Of a stretch of DNA of 64,000 nucleotides, positions 36,847-46,045 are shown piece after piece; the stretch's first letter is position 1, and each line of letters starts with the position of its first letter. The stretch is from NCBI RefSeq assembly GCF_018885265.1, contig NZ_CP076538.1, positions 6,484,001 to 6,548,000 of the forward strand. Direction: 5' to 3'. This stretch comes from Amycolatopsis aidingensis. GTDB lineage: Bacteria; Actinomycetota; Actinomycetes; Mycobacteriales; Pseudonocardiaceae. A model generated the notes under the pieces. That model saw only the letters and a list, made by a program, of their open reading frames with translations. It was not told where the DNA came from and did no database searches. The position numbers were made by a program, and so were the translations under genes.

Positions 36847-39723
36847 TCAGGTGAGCAGGGTGGTGGCGGTGGGGTCGTCCAGCAGGGCGGCCAGCAGGTG
36901 GCGGTCGCCCCAGCGGCCCGCGGCCCAGGCCAGCGCGGCGGCCAGGCCCGCGGAACTGTCCTCGGCATGCGGGTACTCGGCGCACCACCAGGTCACCTCG
37001 TGCGACTGCCCTTCCACCGTGACGGTCAGCCGGTCGTGCACCACCACCCCGCCCGCGGGCAGGTCGATGCCCAGCAGCTCGGCGGCGAGGCGTACCGCGG
37101 GCATTTCGGCCCAGTCCACGTACTCGCCGTCCGTGGACAGCCCGGCCACCACGCACTCGCCCGCGAGCGGCAGGTCCAGCAGCTCGGCCAGCCGCCCGGC
37201 CCGATCCCACCCTGGCACGGCGACCAGCCGCCGGGCGGGCAGCACCGCGGCGGGCCACGGGCGGTCCAGCACCATCGCCCGCTCCGCATCGGCCACCGCA
37301 CCCTCCAGGGTGCGTACCCGCTCGGGCGGGTCGAGCTCATCCGGCGACAGCTCGGCATCGGCCAGCGCGGCGTGGGCGCGGGCGGCCAGCCCCGGGGGCA
37401 CCTCGCGCTCCGGGTCACCGAGCCGGTCCAGCAACTCGGCCGCGTCCTCGGCATCGGCGGGGACCAGCCCGGCCCGCACCCCGGCCGCGCGCAGCAGGTC
37501 GGCGCGCAGCCCCAGGTCGGGCACCGGGTCGTAGAGACCGGCCAGCGCGGTGGCCTCGGGCAGTCGCCACTGCGCGGGAGCCTGCCCGGCCAGCAGCGCG
37601 TACCTGGCGATCCACCAGCCGGTGTGCCCGCCCGGCTCGGTCAGCGCCCGCCAGGTCTCCGGGTTCGCGGCGAGCAGCCGCAGCGCGGCAGGCCAGGCCT
37701 CATCGGCGACCAGGTCCAGGTCGCGCACGGCATGCACCCGGCTCGGCTCTACCGCGTCCCACCAGTCCGCCTCCTCCGGCAGCTCGTGCTCAGGACCGGC
37801 CGGTTCCTCGTCGGTGACCACGGCGAAGGAGGTGAGCACACCGGCGCCGGTGAGCACCTCCTCCGGCCAGCGGGCGGCGAACTCCGCGTCCAGCACCTCC
37901 AGCGGCGCCTCCGGGCCCAGTGCCTCCGGGTCCAGCACGGCCAGCAACCCGGCCCCCGGCAGCACCAGCTCCTCGGCCCGCCGCCACCCCGACCCGGCTG
38001 GCAGCGCCAGCGCGCCGAGCCCACCGCCCGCGCCAGGGCCGGACTCCGCCAGCAGCCGCAGCACCACCTCGGCCAGCGGCCCGACATCCATTCCGGACAG
38101 TGCGTCGGCCGCGCTGCGCTCCACCGCCTCACGCAGCTCCGGCGCGGTGAGCAGGTCGGCTGCGCCCGCCTGCCGCGCGCCCAGCCGTTCCAGCAGCGGG
38201 TGTTCCGCGTCCGGGTGCACCACCCGGAGTCCGACGATGTCCACTTCGGACAGCAGGTCGAGCGGCCCGGTGCCGGTGTCGGCGAGCAACGCCCCGCGCG
38301 GCCCCGGCAGGGTGCGCCCGTCCACCAGCGGCACCGGCAGCGCACCGAGCTCGTCCATGGCGAGCCGCCCACCATCCACCGCGGCCAGCAGCGCCGTGTA
38401 GAGCCGGTGCCACCAGCCCGGCGGCCGGGAAATCCCGGTGACCGCCTCGATCAGCTCGCCGGTGCCGACCCCGGTGGCACCGGCCCGCGCGGCCACCGCG
38501 GCCGCCCGATGCCCGCACAGCGGCGCGGCGACCAGGCCGGGCAGCACCTCCGCCAGGGACTCGACCAGGCCGGGAGCACCGGCCTCGAGCACCCTGGCCC
38601 GCCCGCCGGGCAGGTCGGTCCCGCCTGCCGCGGCGGGCAGCCACGGCTCACGACGCAGCGCCGCGAGCACCAGCTCACGCAGCGAATCGTCCACTTCGGA
38701 CAGGGGAAAGCCGGAGGAGGGGACCAGCGCGAGCCGGTGCTCCGGAGCGACCACGCGGACCAGCTCGGGATAGCCCTGCGCGGCGGACTCCAGCACCGCG
38801 GTGGCGGCCGCGCCGGGCAGCACCCTGCGGCGGGATGGCTCGATCGGCAGGGTCGCGATCAGCCTGGCAGGCAGGGACAACCGCTCGTCGGTGGGGGTGG
38901 GCGCGTGCAGCACCCCGGCCTCCAGCGGCAGCGGCGCTCCGGACTCGTCCACCGGAACCGCCCAGCGGGCCGCCCCGCCCGGCACGACGTGGGTCAGCCA
39001 GCGCCGCCCGGCGCCGTCCGGCCCGGTCAGCTCCAGCAGGCCGGCGCCGAGGTCGGTGCGCCGCCACCGGCTGCCTGCCACCTCGATCGTGTCCAGCCAG
39101 GGCAGGGCCAGCAGCAGGTCAGGGACCTCGGTGGCGAGCCGGTCCAGCAGCCCTGCCGGGTCCACGCCCTCGGCCAGCGGCAACCGCACCTCGGTGTCGA
39201 AATCCTCCGGCGGGGCGGGCTCGTCCGGCGGCAGCGGCCAGGGCAGCCGCAGCACCGGGACCGCTCCCTCGGCACCGGTCGCCGCCACGGTCCTGGCCGC
39301 GGAGAACGCGACCCCGCCCGTGCTGGAGACCACCCGCGGCTCGGTGCAGACCGCGAGCACGGCGGCGAATCCCACCCCGAACCGGCCGACGGTGCCCTCG
39401 GGTTTCGCCGAGGCACGCAGCGAGGCCAGCGCGGCTACCCCGGCTGCGTCCAGGGGCGCGCCGGTGTTGGCCACCCGCAGCTCCCGACCGGCGAGACCGA
39501 CCCGCAGCCTGCCCGGTGTCCCGGCCAGCGCGGCGGCGTCCGCGGCGTTCTGCGCGAGCTCGACGAACAGCCGGTCCCGGTAGCCGCCGACCCGCAGGTC
39601 GTGCTCGGCGTTGGTGTCCTCGGTGAACCGGGTCGGCGAGTCCCGCCAGGCCCGCAGCACCGAGGAACGCAGTCCTTCGATGCCGAACGGCTCGGGTGTG
39701 TGCTCAGTGGCTGGCAGCGGCAC
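36847..39723 (-). CDS. Sacsin-like/Hsp90-type GHKL ATPase protein
   Basis: 958 residues. The N-terminal Bergerat fold shows DRLFVELAQNAADAAALAG (N-box Asn), LRVANTGAPLDAAGVAAL, and GRFGVGFAAVLAV (G2 loop). The remaining ~700 residues are Ala/Leu/Glu-rich and have no Hsp90 middle or C-terminal domain; this matches actinobacterial sacsin-N-domain proteins. GTG 39723 overlaps the DUF3027 gene by 20 bp, so they are coupled. Probably a chaperone-like ATPase; clients unknown. Confidence 0.8.
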   Translation of the reverse strand: MPLPATEHTPEPFGIEGLRSSVLRAWRDSPTRFTEDTNAEHDLRVGGYRDRLFVELAQNAADAAALAGTPGRLRVGLAGRELRVANTGAPLDAAGVAALASLRASAKPEGTVGRFGVGFAAVLAVCTEPRVVSSTGGVAFSAARTVAATGAEGAVPVLRLPWPLPPDEPAPPEDFDTEVRLPLAEGVDPAGLLDRLATEVPDLLLALPWLDTIEVAGSRWRRTDLGAGLLELTGPDGAGRRWLTHVVPGGAARWAVPVDESGAPLPLEAGVLHAPTPTDERLSLPARLIATLPIEPSRRRVLPGAAATAVLESAAQGYPELVRVVAPEHRLALVPSSGFPLSEVDDSLRELVLAALRREPWLPAAAGGTDLPGGRARVLEAGAPGLVESLAEVLPGLVAAPLCGHRAAAVAARAGATGVGTGELIEAVTGISRPPGWWHRLYTALLAAVDGGRLAMDELGALPVPLVDGRTLPGPRGALLADTGTGPLDLLSEVDIVGLRVVHPDAEHPLLERLGARQAGAADLLTAPELREAVERSAADALSGMDVGPLAEVVLRLLAESGPGAGGGLGALALPAGSGWRRAEELVLPGAGLLAVLDPEALGPEAPLEVLDAEFAARWPEEVLTGAGVLTSFAVVTDEEPAGPEHELPEEADWWDAVEPSRVHAVRDLDLVADEAWPAALRLLAANPETWRALTEPGGHTGWWIARYALLAGQAPAQWRLPEATALAGLYDPVPDLGLRADLLRAAGVRAGLVPADAEDAAELLDRLGDPEREVPPGLAARAHAALADAELSPDELDPPERVRTLEGAVADAERAMVLDRPWPAAVLPARRLVAVPGWDRAGRLAELLDLPLAGECVVAGLSTDGEYVDWAEMPAVRLAAELLGIDLPAGGVVVHDRLTVTVEGQSHEVTWWCAEYPHAEDSSAGLAAALAWAAGRWGDRHLLAALLDDPTATTLLT

Positions 39724-40492
39724 TCGACGCCTCGGTCAGTGGCGCGGAGTCCAGCAGAGAGTCGTCGTAGACCAGCTCGGCCACCGGTACCGAGGAAGCG
39801 GACTCGACCTGCACCTCCGAATGCGCCCCGCAGCCGTACTCGACGTGCACCACATGCCCGTCCGCCGGTGCGATCTCGTTGCCGCACACCCCGAAGGCCG
39901 CGCTCAGCGAGCCGGCGAGGGAGAGGTAGAACCCGCAGGTCCCGCAGACATCCGGGGCGCTGCGCGCCATATCGGAACGCGGCCCGAACTCGCCGGCGCG
40001 CCACCGGCTCGCGGCCTCGTGCCTGCCGTACCTGGACAGCACCCGCTTGCGGCCGAGCCCGATCTCGGTGACGACCTCCTCGACCTCGGGGTCGTCGGAG
40101 TCCAGGTAGGCGGGCGCCAGCCGCAGGTCGTCCTCGTCGGTGGGGAAGATGTCGCCGACCCCGAGGTCACCGGCCCGCACCCGGCGTTCCCACGGCACCC
40201 ACCTCGGTGCGACCAGCGCGTCCGGCCCCGGTCGCAGCACCACCTCGCTGACCGTCACCGGCTCCTCCCTGCCGGCCGTGGCCACGGTGACCGACCACCG
40301 CCAGCCCCGGTAGCCGGGCAGGGTGGCCTCGAAGAAGTGGCTGACCGAGACCGCGTCCTCCCGCTCGATGCCGGCGTACTCGCCGACCTGCTCGGCGCCG
40401 GCGTCGGTCACCGCCGCCTCCCTGGCGAGCTCCACCGCGCCCGCCAAAGCCTCCTGGATGGCACCGTCGTCGGCAGTCAGCAGCAGGGTCAT
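39704..40492 (-). CDS. DUF3027 protein with Cys-rich C-terminus
   Basis: 262 residues, from ATG 40492. The C-terminal third holds CGTCGFYLSLAG and FGVCGNEIAPADGHVVHVEYGCGAHSE, a likely zinc-binding knuckle set. The rest is a mixed alpha/beta domain with no known motif. It overlaps and precedes the sacsin-like ATPase gene. Positional counterpart of Rv0877. Function unknown. Confidence 0.8.
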   Translation of the reverse strand: MTLLLTADDGAIQEALAGAVELAREAAVTDAGAEQVGEYAGIEREDAVSVSHFFEATLPGYRGWRWSVTVATAGREEPVTVSEVVLRPGPDALVAPRWVPWERRVRAGDLGVGDIFPTDEDDLRLAPAYLDSDDPEVEEVVTEIGLGRKRVLSRYGRHEAASRWRAGEFGPRSDMARSAPDVCGTCGFYLSLAGSLSAAFGVCGNEIAPADGHVVHVEYGCGAHSEVQVESASSVPVAELVYDDSLLDSAPLTEASSAAASH

Positions 40493-40541
40493 GCCCCAAT
40501 TGTGCAGCACGGGATGGGGCAACTCGTGTCAGGCTGTGGGA

Positions 40542-41330
40542 GTGCGTACCGTCACCGCCTTGCTGATCACGGCTGGGGTGCTCGCCGCCTGCACGGGGAC
40601 CCCCGCACCGGGGCAGACCGCGGACCGGGCTCCGGATCGCTTGCGGGTCGAGGTGCTGGAGGTGCTGCCGCACGACCCGGAGGCGTTCACCCAGGGGCTC
40701 GAGCTGCACGGCGACACCCTGTACGAGGGCACCGGGCTGGTCGGCGAGTCCGCGGTGCGGGCGGGGCCGCCCGGCGCCGAGCCCACCGTGCGGGCCGACC
40801 TGCCGCGCCCGCTGTTCGGTGAGGGGATCACCGTGGTCGGTTCCCGGCTGTGGCAGCTGACCTGGAAGGCAGGGGTCGCGCTGGAGCGGGACCGGGAAAC
40901 CCTGGCCGAGCTGCGCAGGGTCGAGTACTCCGGAGAGGGCTGGGGGCTGTGCCACCAGCCGGAACAGGACCGGCTGGTGATGAGTGACGGCTCGGCGGAG
41001 CTCACCTTCCGCGACCCGCGCACCTTCGCCGGGACCGGCTCGGTGCGGGTCAGCTCGGGCGGGCGGCCGGTGCCCTGGCTGAACGAGCTGGAATGCGTCG
41101 GGGACGCCGTGTACGCCAACGTCTGGAAGAGCGACCGGATCATGCGGATCGACCCGGGCAGCGGCGAGGTCACCGCCGAGATCGACGCCTCGGGCCTGCT
41201 CGATCCGGCCGAGCGTGCGGAGGCGGATGTGCTGAACGGGATCGCCGCGCCCGCGGGCACCGACCAGCTTCTGCTCACCGGGAAGCTATGGCCCAAGATG
41301 TTCCGGGTGAGACTGGTCGCCTCCGGCTGA
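40542..41330 (+). CDS. Glutaminyl-peptide cyclotransferase-like lipoprotein
   Basis: 262 residues. Lipobox LAAC at the end of VTALLITAGVLAAC. The mature domain is a beta-propeller of the plant/bacterial QC type: HDPEAFTQGLELHGDTLYEG, VGSRLWQLTWKAG, GWGLCHQPEQDRLVMSDGS, WLNELECVGDAVYANVW. It forms pyroglutamate at peptide N-termini. Start GTG 40542, divergent from the DUF3027 gene with a 49-bp gap. Confidence 0.82.
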   Translation: MRTVTALLITAGVLAACTGTPAPGQTADRAPDRLRVEVLEVLPHDPEAFTQGLELHGDTLYEGTGLVGESAVRAGPPGAEPTVRADLPRPLFGEGITVVGSRLWQLTWKAGVALERDRETLAELRRVEYSGEGWGLCHQPEQDRLVMSDGSAELTFRDPRTFAGTGSVRVSSGGRPVPWLNELECVGDAVYANVWKSDRIMRIDPGSGEVTAEIDASGLLDPAERAEADVLNGIAAPAGTDQLLLTGKLWPKMFRVRLVASG

Positions 41331-41370
41331 GATGCGGCCAGACCGACCTCGAGTACGGCAGGATTGACAT

Positions 41371-43359
41371 ATGCGCTTCGGTCCCCAGTCCGACCCGGAC
41401 GGCCCCCGCTCCGGCCGCCAGGGCAAGGGGCGCCGCAAGAGCAAGCGCAAATGGACCCCTGAGCCCGGCTCGGACCGGCCGCGGCCGGTGGACCGTACCC
41501 GGGTCGAGCAGCCGCCCGCGCAGCCGACCAGGCAGGCCTACCCCGCGCAGTCCCGTGGCTATCCGCCGCCCCCGCCCGCGGGGAACCCGGCCCCGACCGC
41601 GGACGAGGCGCCCACCGGGGCGGTGCCTGCCCAGGGGCCGCCCGCGCCGCCACCTCCGCCGCCGCGCGGGGCCCGCCCCTACCCCCCGCCGCCGAACGAC
41701 CAGTGGCGCAGCCAGCCCGCCTACCGCGAATCCGCGCCACCGCAGCAACCCCCGCCACCCGTCGGCGACTTCGAGCGGTACGGAACGGACGGCTACGAGC
41801 GCCGGTCACCACACCGCCCGCCGCACCAGCCACCACCCCCGCCACAGCCGCAGCCGCAGCCGCAGCCGGAGGCAGGCGAGCAGACCGAGGCCAGGTCGGG
41901 GTTCGAGCCGCCGCCGCAGCAGCAGCAGGGCAGCGTGCCGAAGCTGCCGAAGAAGATCACCGTGACCAGGGTGGCGGCGCTGCGTGGCAGGCAGCTCACC
42001 GGGCAGGCCGTGGACGCCTTCCACCGGGCGACCAGGGCGGACGGCGCGGACAAGTCCGGGCTGACCTCGATGACCTACGCGACCATGCTGAACTACGCCA
42101 GCGACGCCGCGATGGCGGTGGCGCTGGCCAACACCCTGTTCTTCGCGGCCAGCACCGGGGAGAGCCGGGGCAGGGTCGCGCTGTACCTGCTCATCACGAT
42201 CGCCCCGTTCGCACTGGTGGCGCCGGTGATCGGGCCTGCGCTGGACCGGATCCAGCGCGGGCGCAGGCTGGCGATCTGCATCACCTCGGCCGGATCCGCG
42301 CTGATGTGCGTGATCATGGCTCTGCACTTCAACGACTGGGGCCTCTATCCGGCCGCGCTCGGCAAGATGGTGCTGTCCAAATCGTTCATGGTGCTCAAGG
42401 CGGCGGTCGCGCCGAGAGTGGTGCCGCCGGACATCACCCTCGCCAAGACGAACGCGCGGCTGACCGTGTTCGGCCTGGTCGCGATGGGCGCATCCGGCGC
42501 GGTCGCCAGCGGGTTCAACTGGGCCTTCGACTCCCCCGGCGCGCTGTTCTTCGCCGCGGCGATCTGCGTGGCCGGTGCGGTGCAGGCAATGCGCATCCCA
42601 GCCTGGGTGGAGGTCACCGAGGGCGAGGTGCCCGCCTCGCTGTCCGCGCACCCCGAGCGCAGGGTGAAGAAGAAGCGGCAGCCCATGGGCAGGCATGTGG
42701 TGGTCGCGCTCTGGGGCACCGGCACGATCAGGGTGCTCACCGGGTTCCTGATGATGTTCTCCGCGTTCGCGGTGAAGGCGCAGACGGAGGACAGCGGGCA
42801 GAGCCCGTTCGTGCAACTGCTCATGCTGGGCGTGATCGGCGCGGCGGCCGGGACCGGCGGTTTCCTCGGCAACGCGCTTGGTTCCCGGCTGCATCTGGGC
42901 CGCCCGGACCAGGTGATCGTCGGCTGTGTAGCGGGCGTGCTGGCGGCCACCCTGCTGGCCACCGTACTGGCCGGGCTGGGCACCGCGGCGATCGTCGGCC
43001 TGGTGGGCGCCACGGCCAGCGCGCTGGCCAAGATCAGCCTGGACGCCGTGATCCAGGACGACCTGCCGGACGCCTCCAGGGCCTCGGCCTTCGGGCGCTC
43101 GGAGACGGTGCTGCAGCTGTCCTGGTGTGGCGGCGGCGCGATCGGCCTGTTGCTGCCGCCGACGTACTGGATCGGCTTCCTCGTGGTGTCCGCGCTGCTG
43201 GCCGTCGGCCTCGCGCAGACCCACCTGGTGCGCAAGGGCGGCTCGCTGATCCCCGGCCTCGGCGGCGACCGCCCGCTGCGCCCCGGCGCCACCGGCAACG
43301 GTGGCAGTGGCAACGGCGGTGGCACCAGCGCCCCGCACGCCCACTCACCCCACCACTGA
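41371..43359 (+). CDS. MFS-fold membrane protein with Pro/Gln-rich N-terminal tail
   Basis: 662 residues. The first ~190 are a basic then Pro-rich cytoplasmic tail (PPPPP, PQPQPQPQ, PPPQQQQ runs). About 11-12 TM follow (NYASDAAMAVALANTLFFAAS, LITIAPFALVAPVIGPALDRI, GVIGAAAGTGGFLGNALGS). The layout and position match mycobacterial Rv0876c. No recognised transport motif. The tail could scaffold other proteins. The ATG at 41371 is the first codon after a promoter gap; the DUF2771 lipoprotein gene follows 31 bp later. Confidence 0.78.
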   Translation: MRFGPQSDPDGPRSGRQGKGRRKSKRKWTPEPGSDRPRPVDRTRVEQPPAQPTRQAYPAQSRGYPPPPPAGNPAPTADEAPTGAVPAQGPPAPPPPPPRGARPYPPPPNDQWRSQPAYRESAPPQQPPPPVGDFERYGTDGYERRSPHRPPHQPPPPPQPQPQPQPEAGEQTEARSGFEPPPQQQQGSVPKLPKKITVTRVAALRGRQLTGQAVDAFHRATRADGADKSGLTSMTYATMLNYASDAAMAVALANTLFFAASTGESRGRVALYLLITIAPFALVAPVIGPALDRIQRGRRLAICITSAGSALMCVIMALHFNDWGLYPAALGKMVLSKSFMVLKAAVAPRVVPPDITLAKTNARLTVFGLVAMGASGAVASGFNWAFDSPGALFFAAAICVAGAVQAMRIPAWVEVTEGEVPASLSAHPERRVKKKRQPMGRHVVVALWGTGTIRVLTGFLMMFSAFAVKAQTEDSGQSPFVQLLMLGVIGAAAGTGGFLGNALGSRLHLGRPDQVIVGCVAGVLAATLLATVLAGLGTAAIVGLVGATASALAKISLDAVIQDDLPDASRASAFGRSETVLQLSWCGGGAIGLLLPPTYWIGFLVVSALLAVGLAQTHLVRKGGSLIPGLGGDRPLRPGATGNGGSGNGGGTSAPHAHSPHH

Positions 43360-43390
43360 CCACGGGCTGGCAGGCTCTAGGCTCGGTCGC

Positions 43391-43885
43391 ATGCTGCGTC
43401 GCCTGGCCGTTGCCCTTGCTTGCGCCGCGTTCGTGGCGGCCGGTTGCTCGGCCCCCGGCGCGCCCCGGGTGACCTTCTTCGTGGACGGGGACTCCGTCCA
43501 GGCCGCACCCCTGATCCACTGCGATGTGCGGGTACAGGAATGCGAGCAGGGCACCGAGCCCGCGCGGCTGCGGGCCCGGCCCGGCTACCCGGTGCAGGTC
43601 TCGGTGCCCGCCGAGGTCAGCGAGTCCCCCTGGGCGGTGATCGTCCAGTACGCCGATGCCGAGGGCAGGCCGCAACCGGAGAAGCGGCAGTTCTTCAGCC
43701 CCGGCACGCGGCACGCCTACACCGCGACCGGCGGCGGGCCGGGCAGCCAGCTGCTGGTGGTCGAGGTGCAGCAGATCGGTGCCGCCTATGCGGCCGACGA
43801 GGCAGGCAACCCGATCCTGGACGAGGCGGGCAACCCGCAGCTGGTCACCCGCGGTATCTGGTCACTTCAGCTCGAACCTGTCTAG
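43391..43885 (+). CDS. DUF2771 lipoprotein
   Basis: 164 residues. The signal MLRRLAVALACAAFVAAGC has a lipobox at VAAGC. DUF2771 features: Cys pair (HCDVRVQEC), PGYPVQVSVP and SPWAVIVQYAD. A short duplicated DEAGNP occurs near the C-terminus. Counterpart of Rv0875c next to its MFS partner gene. Function unknown, probably anchored outside the membrane. Confidence 0.8.
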   Translation: MLRRLAVALACAAFVAAGCSAPGAPRVTFFVDGDSVQAAPLIHCDVRVQECEQGTEPARLRARPGYPVQVSVPAEVSESPWAVIVQYADAEGRPQPEKRQFFSPGTRHAYTATGGGPGSQLLVVEVQQIGAAYAADEAGNPILDEAGNPQLVTRGIWSLQLEPV

Positions 43886-43893
43886 CGTGCGCA

Positions 43894-44280
43894 TCACGGG
43901 TCCAGGTCACGGGCCACCGCGCGCATCACCTCGGCGATCCGCTTGGTGTGCTTGCGGTCGGGGTACCGGCCCCGGCGCAGGTTCGGCTGCACCCGGCTCT
44001 CCAGCAGCTTGATCATGTCGTCGACCAGCCCGTGCAGTTCCTCGGCGGGGCGGCGCCGCGCCTCGGCCACCGAAGGCGGCGGGTCGAGCAGGCGGACCGA
44101 GAGGGCCTGCGGGCCACGTCGCCCGTCGGCGACGCCGAACTCCAGCCGCTGGCCGGCTTTGAGCCCCTCCACCCCCTGCGGTAGCGCGGCCTTGCGGATA
44201 TAGACGTCCTCACCGCCGTCCTGGGTGACGAAGCCGAATCCCTTCTCCGCGTCGTACCACTTGACCTTGCCGGTCGGCAC
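43894..44280 (-). CDS. cspB: Cold-shock domain protein with C-terminal extension
   Basis: 128 residues from GTG 44280. The CSD is [21 protein letters not shown] with RNP1-like GFGFV, then [12 protein letters not shown] ~60-residue C-terminal helical extension ([24 protein letters not shown], [22 protein letters not shown]) matches Rv0871. The GTG at 44280 gives the same start as Rv0871; an ATG at 44310 also exists. It probably acts as an RNA/ssDNA chaperone. Confidence 0.87.
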   Translation of the reverse strand: MPTGKVKWYDAEKGFGFVTQDGGEDVYIRKAALPQGVEGLKAGQRLEFGVADGRRGPQALSVRLLDPPPSVAEARRRPAEELHGLVDDMIKLLESRVQPNLRRGRYPDRKHTKRIAEVMRAVARDLDP

Positions 44281-44346
44281 TGCCCTCACCGTTCCTTCAC
44301 TATGGCTCATGAGTCCGCATGACCGGGCGGGCCATGCACGACGAAA

Positions 44347-44373
44347 CGCGTCCTAGGGCGTACCCAGGACGCG
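44347..44373. promoter_or_regulatory. Inverted repeat between cspB and the 44445 gene
   Basis: CGCGTCCT (44347-44354) and AGGACGCG (44366-44373) with a CCC/GGG-like extension in the loop, centred between divergent starts. It may be a leader structure of the cspB transcript or an operator. Confidence 0.4.
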
Positions 44374-44444
44374 CAGACACCAAGCCTATCCCGGCTGCTG
44401 CACTGGGGAGAAGCAGATACCCGGCAGCGCACTAGGATGGCGGC

Positions 44445-44693
44445 ATGGAGACAGCCGTTCGCCCGAACACGCCGCCCGGCTCCGGCGGGCCACGGCGCAA
44501 GTCCGTGCTGATGCGCCTGGGCATCGGGTTGTTCGCGCTCGGGATGCTCGCCGTGGTCGCGGTGTTCGTCATGTTCGCCGCCGGGTGGCAGAACCTGCCG
44601 GTCTGGCTCAGCGCCGCGGCCGGGGTGATCACCCCGCTCGGCCTGGCCCTCGGCCTGATCGCGCTGGTCAGGGAGGCGAAGCGGACCGGTTAG
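44445..44693 (+). CDS. Small two-TM membrane protein
   Basis: 82 residues: a basic N-terminus (RPNTPPGSGGPRRKSVLMR), then two TM helices (LGIGLFALGMLAVVAVFVMF and LSAAAGVITPLGLALGLIALV) ending in basic REAKRTG. ATG 44445. Its end overlaps the convergent HAD gene by 4 bp. Not recognised. Confidence 0.6.
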   Translation: METAVRPNTPPGSGGPRRKSVLMRLGIGLFALGMLAVVAVFVMFAAGWQNLPVWLSAAAGVITPLGLALGLIALVREAKRTG

Positions 44694-45316
44694 GGCACGG
44701 TGGCCAGCCGGTCGGCATTGGCCTCCAGCCAGCCGGGGAACTCCTCCAGTGAGTCCAGCACCACATCCGCACCCGCGGTCAGCAGCTCGGCCCGGCTGCA
44801 CGGGCCGGTGGTGACCCCCACCGCGACCACACCCGCCGCCAGCGCACCCCGCATATCGCCGATGTGGTCCCCGACATAGGCGACCGCCCCGTACTCGGTC
44901 AGCGCCCGCGCCTTCTCCGCCGACCACAGCTCACCCACCAGTGTGCCCACCTCGAGGTCCAGGGCCCGCAGGTGCAGCGCGGCGTTCGGGCCGTACTTGC
45001 CGGTGACGACCAGGGTGCCGCTCCCGGCCGCACCGACCGCACGCAGCGCGGCCGCGGCCCCCGGCAGGGCCACCGTGCGCGGCACCACGATCTCCGGGTA
45101 GATCTCCCGGAACCGGTCCACCAGCCCCGGCACCCGTTCCTGAGCCACCCCGAAGCCGAGCAGTACGTCCTCGAGCGGCGGGCCCAGGTTCGCCGCGAAC
45201 TGCTCCCCGTCCAGGGTGAGGCCGGCCTCGGCGCCCAGTGCGTTCATCGCCGCGACCATGCCGGGGCGAGGGTCGATCAGCGTCATGTCCAGGTCGAAGC
45301 CGATGGTGATGGTCAC
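44690..45316 (-). CDS. HAD-superfamily hydrolase (phosphoglycolate phosphatase-like)
   Basis: 208 residues from GTG 45316. HAD motif I is GFDLDMTLID, motif II/III region VVTGKYGPNA with Lys, motif IV YVGDHIGDMRGA. An insert cap (~20-85) places it in the PGP/PGMB subclass. Substrate unknown. It is convergent with the small membrane protein gene. Confidence 0.82.
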   Translation of the reverse strand: MTITIGFDLDMTLIDPRPGMVAAMNALGAEAGLTLDGEQFAANLGPPLEDVLLGFGVAQERVPGLVDRFREIYPEIVVPRTVALPGAAAALRAVGAAGSGTLVVTGKYGPNAALHLRALDLEVGTLVGELWSAEKARALTEYGAVAYVGDHIGDMRGALAAGVVAVGVTTGPCSRAELLTAGADVVLDSLEEFPGWLEANADRLATVP

Positions 45317-45372
45317 CCCGCCACGGTAGCCCGGACCAGCACTGGACACATGTGCATCTCACGTCCACGGTC

Positions 45373-45397
45373 TTGACAAAAGGTACCTTTGTGTCAA
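45373..45397. promoter_or_regulatory. Candidate TetR operator and promoter of the tetR-R2lox operon
   Basis: A perfect 12-bp palindrome AAAGGTACCTTT (45379-45390) is flanked by TTGACA (45373-45378) and TGTCAA (45392-45397). TTGACA also fits a -35 box. It starts 10 bp before the TetR GTG, so autorepression is likely. Confidence 0.55.
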
Positions 45398-45406
45398 GCT
45401 GACGCT

Positions 45407-46009
45407 GTGTCGGATGTCACTCGATTCGCGGTTCGGGCCCGTGCCTCGCTGCGCGAGGAACTTCTCGACGCCGCCGCCGACCTGCTGCCGGACAAGGGAT
45501 ACGCGGGCCTGCGGATGGCTGAGGTGGCGGCACGGGTCGGGGTGAGCAGGCAGACCGTCTACAACGAGTTCGGCAGTAAGGCCGGGCTGGCCCAGGCGGT
45601 GGTGCTGCGCACGACCTCGACCTTCCTGGACGGGGTGAACCAGCGGCTGACCGAGGCCGGGAACCTGCTCACCGGCGTGCACCGCGCCGTGATCTTCACC
45701 CTCGAGCACGCCAGGGCCGACCGGCTGGCCGCCGCCACCCTTGGCGAGGGCAGCGCCGCGGACCTGCTGCCGCTGCTGACCACCCGGGGCGAGCCGGTGC
45801 TGAGCGCGGCCATGGACCTGGTGCGCACGCATTACCGCAGCAGGCTGCCCGGCCTGGCCGAGGCCACCGCCGATCTGCTCGCCGAGACGGCGGTGCGGCT
45901 CACCCTGAGCCACCTGGTGCTGCCGACACACTCCGCCGCCGAGGCCGCAGACGCCGTGTGCGCCGTGCTCGGCCCGGCCATCCAGCACGCCGGGCACGAA
46001 AACCAGTGA
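45407..46009 (+). CDS. TetR-family regulator paired with R2lox
   Basis: 200 residues. HTH: REELLDAAADLLPDKGYAGLRMAEVAARVGVSRQTVYNEFGSKAGLAQAV. The GTG at 45407 (VSDVTRFAVRAR) was chosen over the upstream 45389 frame because the operator lies there. It is followed 36 bp later by the R2lox gene, the same pairing as Rv0232-Rv0233. Confidence 0.83.
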   Translation: MSDVTRFAVRARASLREELLDAAADLLPDKGYAGLRMAEVAARVGVSRQTVYNEFGSKAGLAQAVVLRTTSTFLDGVNQRLTEAGNLLTGVHRAVIFTLEHARADRLAAATLGEGSAADLLPLLTTRGEPVLSAAMDLVRTHYRSRLPGLAEATADLLAETAVRLTLSHLVLPTHSAAEAADAVCAVLGPAIQHAGHENQ

Positions 46010-46045
46010 ACCCGGCGAACCAGCGAACACAGAAAGGTCGCGGAC

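Noticed and set aside
36574..40071. 1165-codon open frame on the plus strand
   Set aside because: Gln/Gly/Arg/His-rich translation, antisense to the sacsin-like and DUF3027 genes, with no domain or RBS.
41521..41940. Pro/Gln repeats as a CRISPR or tandem DNA repeat array
   Set aside because: The repeats are codon-level runs in the N-terminal tail of the MFS-like protein, not spacer-separated.
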